Shown here: in pieces, positions 17,439-26,180 of the stretch
Position numbering within the stretch: the stretch's first letter is position 1
How the letters are laid out: each line of letters opens with the position of its first letter
NCBI GenBank assembly: GCA_003153555.1
Contig: PLZS01000206.1
Span: forward strand, 48,029-112,028
Length of the DNA: 64,000 bases
From: Candidatus Melainabacteria bacterium
Lineage (GTDB): Bacteria; Cyanobacteriota; Vampirovibrionia; Obscuribacterales; Obscuribacteraceae
Direction: 5' to 3'
The notes under the pieces: generated by a model
Told to the model about the DNA's origin: nothing
What the model saw: only the letters and a program-made list of their open reading frames with translations
Database searches by the model: none
Made by a program: the position numbers and the translations under genes

Positions 17439-18989
17439 CTATGGATCTTTGCTTGGCTCGCCAGCGGCAACCAATTCTCGCTTTGGAGCAGCCTTTTGCT
17501 TGACCTTGATTTCCGATTCAAGCCAGTTGAGCATGTTCGATTGTCGGTTCTTCTTTGGTAAGAACGGTAAAAACAATTTCCGCATAACAGCCGCTATCAA
17601 TTTGGCGCCCATCAATCGTGGCCGAGAGCGAGCCAGCCGCCCCCAGTGCTTGAACCGAAATGCGATCGACTCTTGATAAAGCAGGTCATACATCATTTTG
17701 TCGAACGAATACATCAGCGTGTCCGCATCAGCGAGACAGCTGCTCGAATCCTTCAAATACATTTTGGACTCTGGACGGAAACGCGTGATCGCAAGCTTGT
17801 ACAATTCAACTGTCTGACGCGCAATCTCCTTGCGCTGAAATTTTTCCAGCACTCGCGCACGAGCATTAACAGATAGTCGTTGCTGTTCGCGATCATCGTT
17901 GAGCACACTCAAAATAGCCTGAGCCAATGCGCCCGAATCACGAGGAGGAACGATTATGCCGGACTCACCGTCGATTAAATATTCACGAGTGCCACCAGCA
18001 GAGGTGCCAATTACCGCTCGTCCACAAGCCATAGCCTCCAGGCAAGTGTATGGCGAATTGTCATAAACAGAGGGCACCACGCAGATGTCTGCGGAGCGAT
18101 AATAATCAGGTAGAGAGTTCAGAGCAACCCGATTGATGAACTGAACGTTATCGATGCAGTTGCTTTTAGCCAGACTATCTTTCAATTGAGCGAGAACTGA
18201 TGTTTGCTTGCTCTCGGCATTAACAGTGTCGTCGCCGATGATGACAAAGCGCACGTTTTTGTAGGATTTCAAAATCTCAGGAATCGCTTCAACCAGGTAG
18301 CGAATCCCTTTGCGTTCTTCCAACCGGCCTACGAACAGAACTGTTTTGCGTCCATCAGGCGGAATTTTCTTGGCCCCTTCAGGAGTGAACACGTCGGGAT
18401 CGATTGGATTTCTGACGATCTGAATAAGTTCGCGCGGATAATTCAAATCGTTAGAAACAAATTCCGCCAAATCATCACTCGGAGAAGTGATTACATCTGC
18501 AGCCCTCATTGCTACTCGCTCAAGCATGGCAACGAATTGGTGATCGAACGACGGCGTCACGCTATGCAGCTTCTCGGCAATGAATTTTGAATGAGGCGTG
18601 TACAACCGAATCAACAGCGGAGCAACCTTGGTAACTGCAGGCATCAAGCCTTCCGCCAAAAGTTCAGGCGTATCAATTACATCGAACGGATTCTCGCTGT
18701 GCAATTCGAAAAACTTTTCCCACAGCCCGGTCGTTGTGCGAAGCACATAACGACTGTAAGGCATACACATAGAGACCGCGCCGAGATCACCCTCAACGAC
18801 ATATGGTTCAACACGATGAACCCTGATCCCCTCTTGCTCCACAGTTTTGGCGGGTCCTTCGGCTAAAGCAACAACTTCAACGTCATGACCCAAATCACGC
18901 AAACCGTGAGCCAGGTGCTTTGCAAAGGTAGCTATGCCGCCCCAACCGGTGTCAGGTGGATACTCACGTGAAATCAGACAAATTCTCAT
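17439..18989 (-). CDS. GT4-family glycosyltransferase with conserved C-terminal extension
   Basis: This is a GT-B fold retaining glycosyltransferase of 516 residues. The ATG at 18989 was chosen because the protein then begins MRICLISREYPPDTGWGGI, matching the paralogue at 54818. An upstream in-frame start adds 11 unconserved residues. The donor-binding domain shows VLFVGRLEERKGIRYLVEA, the EX7E region ACGRAVIGTSAGG with preceding SVYDNSPYTCLEAM, and DGESGIIVPP. After the GT domain (about 1-400) comes an extra region with LMYSFDKMMYDLLYQESIAFRFKHW. This block recurs in two other GT4 proteins in this window. It is probably cytoplasmic and involved in polysaccharide assembly. It lies 14 bases before the GT39-like operon and may be part of the same transcript. 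Confidence 0.9.
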   Translation of the reverse strand: MRICLISREYPPDTGWGGIATFAKHLAHGLRDLGHDVEVVALAEGPAKTVEQEGIRVHRVEPYVVEGDLGAVSMCMPYSRYVLRTTTGLWEKFFELHSENPFDVIDTPELLAEGLMPAVTKVAPLLIRLYTPHSKFIAEKLHSVTPSFDHQFVAMLERVAMRAADVITSPSDDLAEFVSNDLNYPRELIQIVRNPIDPDVFTPEGAKKIPPDGRKTVLFVGRLEERKGIRYLVEAIPEILKSYKNVRFVIIGDDTVNAESKQTSVLAQLKDSLAKSNCIDNVQFINRVALNSLPDYYRSADICVVPSVYDNSPYTCLEAMACGRAVIGTSAGGTREYLIDGESGIIVPPRDSGALAQAILSVLNDDREQQRLSVNARARVLEKFQRKEIARQTVELYKLAITRFRPESKMYLKDSSSCLADADTLMYSFDKMMYDLLYQESIAFRFKHWGRLARSRPRLMGAKLIAAVMRKLFLPFLPKKNRQSNMLNWLESEIKVKQKAAPKRELVAAGEPSKDP

Positions 18990-19204
18990 GGAGCCTATTT
19001 TACAACCGCCTCTTGTGATCAAATTGAGACGAATCTCAGTAATGGCGCAAATCGAGGCTTAATGACAGCGCGTCTAGACCGTTGAAGAATACCAATCCTT
19101 GATTGGGATATTGTGAAGTCTTACTACAACAACGATTTTCCGCATGGAGTCGAGTTCTCGCGGAACACGTTGTATTATGTGTTGTTCGCAAAAGCGCGCA
19201 TACA

Positions 19205-20662
19205 ATGAGAAGAGTTTTACTTACCGTACATAAATTTTTCCCTGAACACAAGGCAGGGACTGAAGTCCTGACGCTAAAGGTGGCGCAGGGATTGCTTGCA
19301 CGTGGCTACGAAGTGCTGGTTGTAACCGCGAATCCACCGGATATAGAGGCACGCCATCCTAGTGCAGACGACTCAAAAGATTATGTTTACGAAGGCGTCA
19401 ACGTTCATTCCATAGAAGAAGGCTTGCGTCTTAAAGGATACACATTCAAGCACGAGTACTATCATGCCGCTATAAAAGAGCACTTTGACGGACTTCTTGC
19501 CACTTTCAAGCCAGACCTTGTACACATCTTTCATGCCCAAAATTTAACCAGCGCGGTCATTGATTCGAGCGAACAAGCAGGCGTGCCAATAGTCTCGTCG
19601 CTGACGGATTTTTGGTTTGTTTGTCCGGTTGTGCAATTGAAACGACCAGATGGCGCACTGTGCCGCGGTCCGAGCCCTGGCGCTCTGAATTGCCTGACCT
19701 GCTATACCCCCGAACTAATACCACCTGCCGGTCAACTTGTAGAGGCAATCGGGAAGAAATTGCCCGCTCTGGCAAATTCGATAAGCAGCCTGCCTCCGCC
19801 GCTAGAAGCGGTTTGCGCCAAAGCATTACAGATCGGTTATTCGACCTTCAAGCTCTCTGCTGCCATCCAAGCAACAGTGCAACGCCCTGAGGTGCTGCGC
19901 AGAGCCGCAAACAAGAGCAAAGCGATTATGGTGCCAACTGGATTAATGCGCGATATTTTTGTTGAGAACGGCATTGACGCGAAGCTCTTACACCATGTGC
20001 CGTTTGGATTAGACACGTCGGATCTGTTAGAACATCAGATTAAGACTGATTCAAAAGACCTGCGCATCGGCTTCATCGGTACGATATTCGAGCACAAAGG
20101 TCTCGATCTGCTGATCAAAGCTTTTCAGAAATTTGCGCCCGAAACTCCCGCCGTGCTGCGCATCTACGGTGACATCAACCAGTTCCCCGAATATGGTCAG
20201 AAGATAAAAGAGCTTGTGAATGTAAATCCAGGCAACATCGAACTTTGTGGAACGTTCCCAAACGCCGAGCTAGGTAGGATCTTTGAGAACATTGACGTGC
20301 TGGTTGTGCCTTCACGTTGGTACGAGAATACACCTTTAGTGATTCAATCGGCACTCGCCACTAAGACGCCCGTTGTTGCTACGAACCTGGGCGGCATGTC
20401 TGAGTTGATCAAGCACGAAACGAATGGACTTCTCTTCGATTTAAACGATTATGAATCTCTACATATCCAACTCAAGAGACTTGTGGACGATCGACAATTG
20501 CTGCGTCGATTTACCGAGAATATTCCGCCAGAGAGAACCATAGAGGCGATGATCGACGACATTGAAGCGGTTTATGAGAAGGTTTTGAGATCAGACGGCG
20601 GTCCCAACTCCGAATCGGAAAGTACAGCCCGTCCGGTCGGTGGTATCATTACGAGCTTATGA
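19205..20662 (+). CDS. GT4-family glycosyltransferase
   Basis: This is a 485-residue GT-B glycosyltransferase. The ATG at 19205 gives the standard start MRRVLLTVHKFFPEHKAGTEVL; the frame is open for 34 codons upstream but that part is not protein-like. FIGTIFEHKGLDLLIKAF marks the nucleotide-binding start of the second Rossmann domain. VPSRWYENTPLVIQSALATK with TNLGGMSELI is the conserved EX7E-type region, with glutamine in place of the second acidic residue. It has a cysteine-bearing insert (LCRGPSPGALNCLTCYTPE) seen in GT4 enzymes that resemble capsule and O-antigen transferases. Its stop overlaps the next start (ATGA), so it is coupled to the epimerase. It is transcribed divergently from the GT4 at 17439. 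Confidence 0.88.
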   Translation: MRRVLLTVHKFFPEHKAGTEVLTLKVAQGLLARGYEVLVVTANPPDIEARHPSADDSKDYVYEGVNVHSIEEGLRLKGYTFKHEYYHAAIKEHFDGLLATFKPDLVHIFHAQNLTSAVIDSSEQAGVPIVSSLTDFWFVCPVVQLKRPDGALCRGPSPGALNCLTCYTPELIPPAGQLVEAIGKKLPALANSISSLPPPLEAVCAKALQIGYSTFKLSAAIQATVQRPEVLRRAANKSKAIMVPTGLMRDIFVENGIDAKLLHHVPFGLDTSDLLEHQIKTDSKDLRIGFIGTIFEHKGLDLLIKAFQKFAPETPAVLRIYGDINQFPEYGQKIKELVNVNPGNIELCGTFPNAELGRIFENIDVLVVPSRWYENTPLVIQSALATKTPVVATNLGGMSELIKHETNGLLFDLNDYESLHIQLKRLVDDRQLLRRFTENIPPERTIEAMIDDIEAVYEKVLRSDGGPNSESESTARPVGGIITSL

Positions 20663-21591
20663 AATCACTAGTAATTGGCGGCAATGGATTTATAGGCACG
20701 AACCTCGTGGACGCCTTGGTGAACAAGGGACACGCTGTCAAAGTGTTCGACCGGTATCCGAGCAGATTTAGAGAACCGAATCCGATAGTCGAGTATGTTG
20801 TTGGTGATCTCGGCAATCATGGCGAGGTAGAAGAGGTTGTGCAAGGTGTCGACTTTGTATTCCATTTGGCATATACAAGTCTGCCGCACACTAGCAACGA
20901 AGACCCCGTATATGACATTCGCTCAAATGTTGTCGATACCGTGCAGATGCTTCAGCAATGCAGCACCGCTGCCGTTCGCAAGGTTATTTTCGTCTCCTCC
21001 GGCGGCACCGTATATGGTATTCCACAAAACACGCCGATTCGTGAAGACGACGCCACCGATCCGATTTGCTCCTATGGCATCACAAAATTAGCGATCGAAA
21101 AGTATTTGCATTTATTTCACAGACTGCACGGGCTCGATTACGTCGTCGCACGTATATCCAATCCATATGGCGAGCAACAGAATCCAGACGCTAAACAAGG
21201 CGCGGTGACAGTATTTTTAGGCAACGCCAAACGCGGCAATCCGATCACGATTTGGGGTGACGGTGAGGTGGTGCGTGACTACATTTATATAGGGGATGCT
21301 GTTCAGGCATTGGTTAAATCTGCCGAGTACCAACCAAGCGCCAGTCAGCACCGCGTTTTCAACATTGGTGCCGGTCGAGGATATTCACTTAATCAACTGA
21401 TTGATGCAATGCGCGGCGTTCTAGAGAAAGAAATTGACGTTCGTTACACTCCTGGTCGCGTCGAAGATGTTCCTTCAAATGTTCTCGACATTACGCGAGC
21501 CACAAACGAGTTGGGCTGGAAGCCCGAGATCGGGCTGGAGGAAGGGTTGTCGCGAACTTGGACTTGGCTGAAAACTCTCCAACTTGCATGA
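20659..21591 (+). CDS. NAD-dependent nucleotide-sugar epimerase/dehydratase (extended SDR)
   Basis: This 310-residue extended short-chain dehydrogenase is of the UDP-glucose 4-epimerase type. The NAD-binding motif GGNGFIG is at residues 7-13, the catalytic pair is Tyr139 and Lys143 (SYGITK), and the upstream SSGGTVYG block supplies the catalytic Ser or Thr. ISNPYGEQQNP and DYIYIGDAVQAL are typical of galE-like enzymes. The most probable reaction is interconversion of C4 epimers of a UDP-sugar, but substrate specificity cannot be read from the sequence. It is translationally coupled to the GT4 gene upstream, suggesting that it supplies the donor for that transferase. Confidence 0.85.
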   Translation: MKSLVIGGNGFIGTNLVDALVNKGHAVKVFDRYPSRFREPNPIVEYVVGDLGNHGEVEEVVQGVDFVFHLAYTSLPHTSNEDPVYDIRSNVVDTVQMLQQCSTAAVRKVIFVSSGGTVYGIPQNTPIREDDATDPICSYGITKLAIEKYLHLFHRLHGLDYVVARISNPYGEQQNPDAKQGAVTVFLGNAKRGNPITIWGDGEVVRDYIYIGDAVQALVKSAEYQPSASQHRVFNIGAGRGYSLNQLIDAMRGVLEKEIDVRYTPGRVEDVPSNVLDITRATNELGWKPEIGLEEGLSRTWTWLKTLQLA

Positions 21592-21622
21592 GTGCGAACT
21601 GTAGCGCCACTCTCCTGGGAGC

Positions 21623-21640
21623 GCCGGCATCCTTGCCGGC
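21623..21640 (+). terminator. GC-rich hairpin after the epimerase gene
   Basis: A perfect 7-bp stem (gccggca with tgccggc) and a 4-base loop lie 32 bases after the stop. No T-run follows, so it may be a weak terminator or a short dispersed palindrome; only one copy was noticed in the window. Confidence 0.4.
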
Positions 21641-21818
21641 ATCGAATTACCTCTTACAATTGGTCTCCGTGCCGTTTCCAGCTTGCTCTTACAGATTCGA
21701 CGTATGTATAAGAACGATCAAATACTGTTTGCAACATTAGAATTGCCAAGTTGACCTTTTCTGGTCATTGGCGGACAATCAGGGCGTCGCTGAGACTCAA
21801 CGGAATTCGTACCAAGAA

Positions 21819-22805
21819 ATGATTCTCGACCTGTCCATTATCGTGGCTGTCTACAACGAAGACCCACGCAATCTTTCATTGTTGCTCGAACGCCTCTCGA
21901 CCGTCATAACCGGTGACGGGCTTTCGTACGAAGTCATATTTGTAAATGACGGCAGCAAGGCGCCCACCAGCAAAGCACTGCGACAATTGGCAGCGCAATC
22001 TGATTACGTAAAACTCATCGAACTCTCGCGCAATTTCGGACAGCAAGCAGCAATTTCAGCAGGCATTGATCACGCTGAAGGCCACGCAGTTATTAACCTT
22101 GACTCAGATTTGCAAGATCCGCCAGAACTGATTCCAGAGATGGTAAAGCGCTGGCGCGAAGGCTATGACGTTGTCTATGCGCAACGCTCGACCCGTCGAG
22201 ATAAGTTGGGCAAGCGCCTCCCCGCCTACATTTTTTATCGAATATTAGGATCCGTGTCATCTGTTCATATACCTTGGGACACTGGCGATTTCCGATTGAT
22301 GGATCGCAAAGTCTGCAACGAACTGAAAAATATGCCGGAGAGATCTCGCTTTCTACGTGGTTTGATTCCATGGCTGGGATTTCGCCAAATCGGTATTCCG
22401 ATCAATCGGGATGCTCGGGAAGTCGGCGAAAGCACTTACACCTTGAAGAAATTGATCAACCTCGCTCTCGACGGAATTTTGTCGTTCAGCGTAGCGCCAC
22501 TATATTTGGTGCCAGTCTTGGGCGGCTTAATGTTCGGCTTCGGACTTCTGCTTCTATTAGCCTGGGCTGCATTCCATGCATCATCATTGCTTCAGTTAGA
22601 CAGTGCCTTTGTCATCGCATCGATTGTCACGGTGGCAGGTTTACAAATTCTTTGCACCGGCTCGGTGGCGATATATCTTTCCAAAGTATTGGATGAAGTG
22701 CGGGCACGCCCTACCTATGTTGTTGCAGAACGACTCGGATTGGCGTTTGCAAGGTCAAACGAACAATCAACCTTCGAAAAGACCTTGCAGGATAAAACTT
22801 CGTAG
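21819..22805 (+). CDS. GT2 polyprenyl-phosphate hexosyltransferase (DPM/GtrB-like)
   Basis: This is a membrane-bound family 2 glycosyltransferase that probably moves a hexose from a nucleotide sugar to undecaprenyl phosphate on the cytoplasmic face. The N-terminal catalytic domain shows LSIIVAVYNED, VNDGSK, and the metal-binding LDSDLQDPPELI. ELSRNFGQQAAISAG is the signature of the DPM/GtrB subgroup. Two C-terminal transmembrane helices (VAPLYLVPVLGGLMFGFGLLL and the following LQILCTGSVAIYL) complete the 328-residue fold. The ATG at 21819 places the conserved strand at residue 4. A TTG at 21768 in frame is possible, but neither has a strong ribosome-binding site. The product would be a natural donor for the GT-C enzymes in this region. 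Confidence 0.88.
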   Translation: MILDLSIIVAVYNEDPRNLSLLLERLSTVITGDGLSYEVIFVNDGSKAPTSKALRQLAAQSDYVKLIELSRNFGQQAAISAGIDHAEGHAVINLDSDLQDPPELIPEMVKRWREGYDVVYAQRSTRRDKLGKRLPAYIFYRILGSVSSVHIPWDTGDFRLMDRKVCNELKNMPERSRFLRGLIPWLGFRQIGIPINRDAREVGESTYTLKKLINLALDGILSFSVAPLYLVPVLGGLMFGFGLLLLLAWAAFHASSLLQLDSAFVIASIVTVAGLQILCTGSVAIYLSKVLDEVRARPTYVVAERLGLAFARSNEQSTFEKTLQDKTS

Positions 22806-22829
22806 CATTTCAATTCCCGGAAGGTGACC

Positions 22830-23807
22830 ATGCATTTGCTGGTTATTGGCGGTACTGTCTTTCTAGGACGCCATCTCGTGTCCCAGGCTTTGGCTGCCGG
22901 CCATCAAGTCACGACCCTTAACCGCGGCACGTATAATTTACCAGAGCAGGATAACGTAGAAAAGCTGATCGATGATCGCGAAAAGGATCTAGATATTCTT
23001 TCCGGACGACACTTCGATGCGGTGATCGACACTTGTGGTTATCGTCCTGAAACAGTTAGCCATTCGGTGAAAGCCCTCAAGGGATCAGTCGACACTTACG
23101 TCTTCATTTCAACGGTTTCGGTTTACGGTGAGTTCCCATCAATTGGCATCACAGAAAACGATCCGATCAAATACACGCCTGCAGGAGAAGAAGGAGACTA
23201 TGGCACGCTCAAGGCGGATTGTGAAAAAGCCATTCTAGGACTGATTCCAGAGTGCGCGCTGATCATCAGGCCCGGTCTCATTGTCGGTCCATACGATCCC
23301 ACTGATCGCTTCACTTACTGGCCTGCCCGTGTGGCAAGAGGCGGAAAAATCCTCGCTCCCGGTCAGCCCGACCGAGCAATTCAGTTCACTGATGTTCGCG
23401 ATTTGGCGGCATGGATTCTCAAGCTTACAGAGATGCAGGCTCGAGGAATATTCAACGCCAAAGGATCGAAAGATCGTTTAACTATGGGCGAATTTTTGCA
23501 AACTTGTAAGCAAACAATCGACAACGACTGCGAATTTTTGTGGGTGGACGAAGACGCTTTGGCAGAGGCAGGCGTGCAGCCGTGGACCGAATTGCCTCTA
23601 TGGATTCCTGCGTCGAATCTTGAGTTCGCAGGGTTCATGCAGATGGACTGCCGTAAAGCATTTGATTCAGGTTTGACACCGCGACCGCTGACAGAAACAA
23701 TCGCAGACACACTTGCCTGGGACCAAACTCGAGATCCATCGATGCCTCGAAAGGCAGGGCTATTGCCAGCTCGAGAGAGCGAGTTACTGCGGCTGAACAC
23801 TAAGTGA
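22830..23807 (+). CDS. NAD(P)-dependent SDR/epimerase-like reductase
   Basis: This is an atypical or extended SDR of 325 residues. The Rossmann motif GGTVFLGRH is close to the N-terminus, followed by TLNRGTYN. ISTVSVYGEFP and DYGTLKADCE hold the serine and Tyr-xxx-Lys positions. RPGLIVGPYDPTDRFTYWPARV is the substrate-loop signature of the subgroup annotated as NAD-dependent epimerase or isoflavone-reductase-like; physiological substrates are mostly unknown. The ATG at 22830 is preferred over GTG 22824 because ggaagg lies at 22819-22824. Its stop abuts the stop of the convergent GT4 gene with no spacer. Confidence 0.78.
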   Translation: MHLLVIGGTVFLGRHLVSQALAAGHQVTTLNRGTYNLPEQDNVEKLIDDREKDLDILSGRHFDAVIDTCGYRPETVSHSVKALKGSVDTYVFISTVSVYGEFPSIGITENDPIKYTPAGEEGDYGTLKADCEKAILGLIPECALIIRPGLIVGPYDPTDRFTYWPARVARGGKILAPGQPDRAIQFTDVRDLAAWILKLTEMQARGIFNAKGSKDRLTMGEFLQTCKQTIDNDCEFLWVDEDALAEAGVQPWTELPLWIPASNLEFAGFMQMDCRKAFDSGLTPRPLTETIADTLAWDQTRDPSMPRKAGLLPARESELLRLNTK

Positions 23808-25235
23808 CTAGCTGTTTCCGTTGGAATGCTTGACACCAAAGATTTTCTTGAACTTGGTGGCGAGTGGTGCTGCAGGTGATTTGGAATCGGCGAATTTTGT
23901 AAACCAATGACGGAAGCGAAACTCGGGCGACTCCACGAAGAGGAGGTCATAGAGCATCTTGTCGTAGGAAGCGACCAGTGTCTCCGACCGTTCTACAAAG
24001 TCGTGCATGGCCATTACTCGAGCGGCAACACGTTCGTCAGATTTGTACGTTTGTCGCGCTGACTCATAGAGCGCTACCAGTGATTCAATTGCGTGTTGTC
24101 GAGAATGTTTTTCGTGCACTGACCGGCAACCAGCAATGGCAAGCTTGAGGCGCAATCGCCGGTCACTGGCCAGGTTGACGATCGCATTGACGGTCGCCTT
24201 AACGTCGAACGGCTTAACCAACACTGCGTCCTCGTCCGCCCGCAGATATTGCTCACAACCAGGTTCTGCACTGGCAACCAGGGCACGCTGGCAAGCCATC
24301 GACTCCAGCCACGCATAGGGAACCCTTTCGGAGCCTGGCGCAACCAGTATAATCTGACCTGAACGCAAGAGCTCAGGCAAGAGTTGATGATAAGCTCGTG
24401 TGACAACGATCGGATTATGCTCTCCAATTATGCCCTTCATTGCTTCCTGAGCGTGATGTTCGTCGTCATCGCTGGTAATGTCTTCGGCAAGGATAAGGAA
24501 TGGCAGTTCCGAATTTTGTTGCGCTACTCCCTTGATGACGTCGCAGACGTACTTATGGACGACTTTGTCACGAACTTTGGCGACAATGATCACCTTCCTG
24601 TCCGAGTCTTTAGGCATAGCCATGACACCATATACGGTGAAGCGGTCAAGGTCGAGAGGATCAGAAATTATCTCAACTTTGGAAGCCTCCTTAGAAACGA
24701 CAGCTGCGGCAAGTTCAGCCGTCGGCGAATAAATGCGTTCAGCGATGTTCATCGACAAATCAGAAAGCTCATTCACGAGCTTGCTATCAAAAGCGAAAGC
24801 GGATTTAGCACCAATGCTCTCTTTGTCATAAACAGATTGGTGCTGCTGAAGTCGCACGATGATCGGAAAAAGACCTGAAATCGCCGGCAACAATCCATCC
24901 CACAATATATTCGGAATATCCAAGACGTCAAAAGGTCGCTGCGCATGTGCTTTCAAACAGGCCTTCCATAAAGCGGATCGACTGCTCCAAATTGTTAGCG
25001 CATTTGGCGTTGTCTTAGGCACCACATTTAGTTTCACAAGTTCTTGATTGACCAGAACGCGATGAACTCGCATTCCATCTTGAATAGTTTCAGATTCAAT
25101 CTCAGCCGCTAGAGCAATGATCTCGACTTCGTGTCCAGCTGCCTTGAGTCCCATCGCCAGCTCATATGCCCGGGTCGAGCTACCGTCCCAACCGAAGTCG
25201 GGAGGAAAACTGGCGCTGATAATTCCCACTCTCAT
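23808..25235 (-). CDS. GT4-like glycosyltransferase, divergent, with shared C-terminal module
   Basis: This is a 475-residue GT-B protein. The start MRVGIISASFPPDFGWDGSSTRAYELAMGLKAAGHEVEII-like N-terminal domain is clear. The second domain is more divergent: the usual GRLEERKG block is replaced by VIIVAKVRDKVVHKY, and the donor region reads RVPYAWLESMACQRALVASAEPG. That block keeps the glutamate of the EX7E motif but has a shorter loop. After the GT domain it carries LVASYDKMLYDLLFVESPEFRFRHW, the same tail motif as the GT4s at 17439 and 54818. It may be a functional transferase with altered donor binding or a non-catalytic paralogue. The start is an ATG 16 bases downstream of the stop of the propeller gene. 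Confidence 0.8.
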   Translation of the reverse strand: MRVGIISASFPPDFGWDGSSTRAYELAMGLKAAGHEVEIIALAAEIESETIQDGMRVHRVLVNQELVKLNVVPKTTPNALTIWSSRSALWKACLKAHAQRPFDVLDIPNILWDGLLPAISGLFPIIVRLQQHQSVYDKESIGAKSAFAFDSKLVNELSDLSMNIAERIYSPTAELAAAVVSKEASKVEIISDPLDLDRFTVYGVMAMPKDSDRKVIIVAKVRDKVVHKYVCDVIKGVAQQNSELPFLILAEDITSDDDEHHAQEAMKGIIGEHNPIVVTRAYHQLLPELLRSGQIILVAPGSERVPYAWLESMACQRALVASAEPGCEQYLRADEDAVLVKPFDVKATVNAIVNLASDRRLRLKLAIAGCRSVHEKHSRQHAIESLVALYESARQTYKSDERVAARVMAMHDFVERSETLVASYDKMLYDLLFVESPEFRFRHWFTKFADSKSPAAPLATKFKKIFGVKHSNGNS

Positions 25236-25251
25236 GCTGCGTCGCTTGTGC

Positions 25252-26118
25252 TCATTTGGCTGGTAAAACTAAGACGTCATATATTTCAACGACCGGTAAC
25301 GGAATGAATTGCTTAACCTCCAGTGTTTGGCGATCTACTACAGCTAAACCGGCTTTCGCTTGTTCGGCTTTGAGCATGTCGACCTGACGAGATTGACTCA
25401 AACCGACGTACAAATTTTGCTCTCCGTACGACAAGCCTCTGGGATACTTGCCTGGAAATTCAACTGATTTGATCTCTCCATCGCGGTCAACCAGCAATTT
25501 CTGCGCCTGAGAATCACAAATGCACTTAGTGCCATCAGGCAACATTCTTGGCGAATGTGGTTGTGACAGCCCTCTCCAAAGAACTTCGCGCGTTTGTGCG
25601 TCGACGACGAGGCCCTGTCCTTTATAGTTTCCCTTCCATTGACGGTGCCAATCAAACTCGCCGAACGCTGAGACAACGAGCTTGCCGTTCCAGCTATCCA
25701 GGCAGTTAAGGTGCCACGCGTCACCAGCACCCGGAAATCTCCTGCGTTCCGTCAATTGCCCGGTCTCGGAAACCACACAAATTTCGTTTGTTACAGTAGA
25801 GACGGCAAATAACTTGCCGTCAAAATATCTGATGTCGTGAATATCGCCAACTTCGGTATTGACCCAAAAGCTCGTATCGCCGGCCTCGTCAAACCGACCT
25901 ATGCGCAGATGATCGTGCGAGACATAGGCGAACAACAACCGACCTTCTTCAACCCACAAGCCGGTGATCGAGCCTCTTTGAACGCGGTCAATGACGCCAT
26001 CGTGAAATAAATACATGCCGCGATCATGTTGCGCCGAGACTAAGACAACATCAGGGACGTTTTCGTAAGTACCAATACGCTCGACGCTTTTTGCAGCGAG
26101 AGCCTCAACTAAAGCCAT
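25252..26118 (-). CDS. TIGR03032/DUF4915-like beta-propeller protein
   Basis: This is a 288-residue, probably cytoplasmic protein with repeated beta-sheet segments. The blocks GDIHDIRYFDGKLFAVSTVTNEI, AWHLNCLDSWNGKLVVSAF and PHSPRMLPDGTKCICDSQAQKL are the hallmarks of the TIGR03032 family, conserved proteins of unknown function found in polysaccharide and sulfotransferase-rich loci. No signal peptide is present. It lies in the same orientation as the downstream GT4 (16-base gap) and as the FAD protein and cys genes upstream, so it may belong to that operon. Confidence 0.72.
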   Translation of the reverse strand: MALVEALAAKSVERIGTYENVPDVVLVSAQHDRGMYLFHDGVIDRVQRGSITGLWVEEGRLLFAYVSHDHLRIGRFDEAGDTSFWVNTEVGDIHDIRYFDGKLFAVSTVTNEICVVSETGQLTERRRFPGAGDAWHLNCLDSWNGKLVVSAFGEFDWHRQWKGNYKGQGLVVDAQTREVLWRGLSQPHSPRMLPDGTKCICDSQAQKLLVDRDGEIKSVEFPGKYPRGLSYGEQNLYVGLSQSRQVDMLKAEQAKAGLAVVDRQTLEVKQFIPLPVVEIYDVLVLPAK

Positions 26119-26180
26119 TGGTCACGCAATCAGGGCGGGGTTATGCAACCTCGAAAGTATATCATCATGAAAAGTGTAGG

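Noticed and set aside
21623..21640. GC palindrome as a dispersed repeat family
   Set aside because: Only a single copy was noticed in this window, so repeat-family status cannot be supported.
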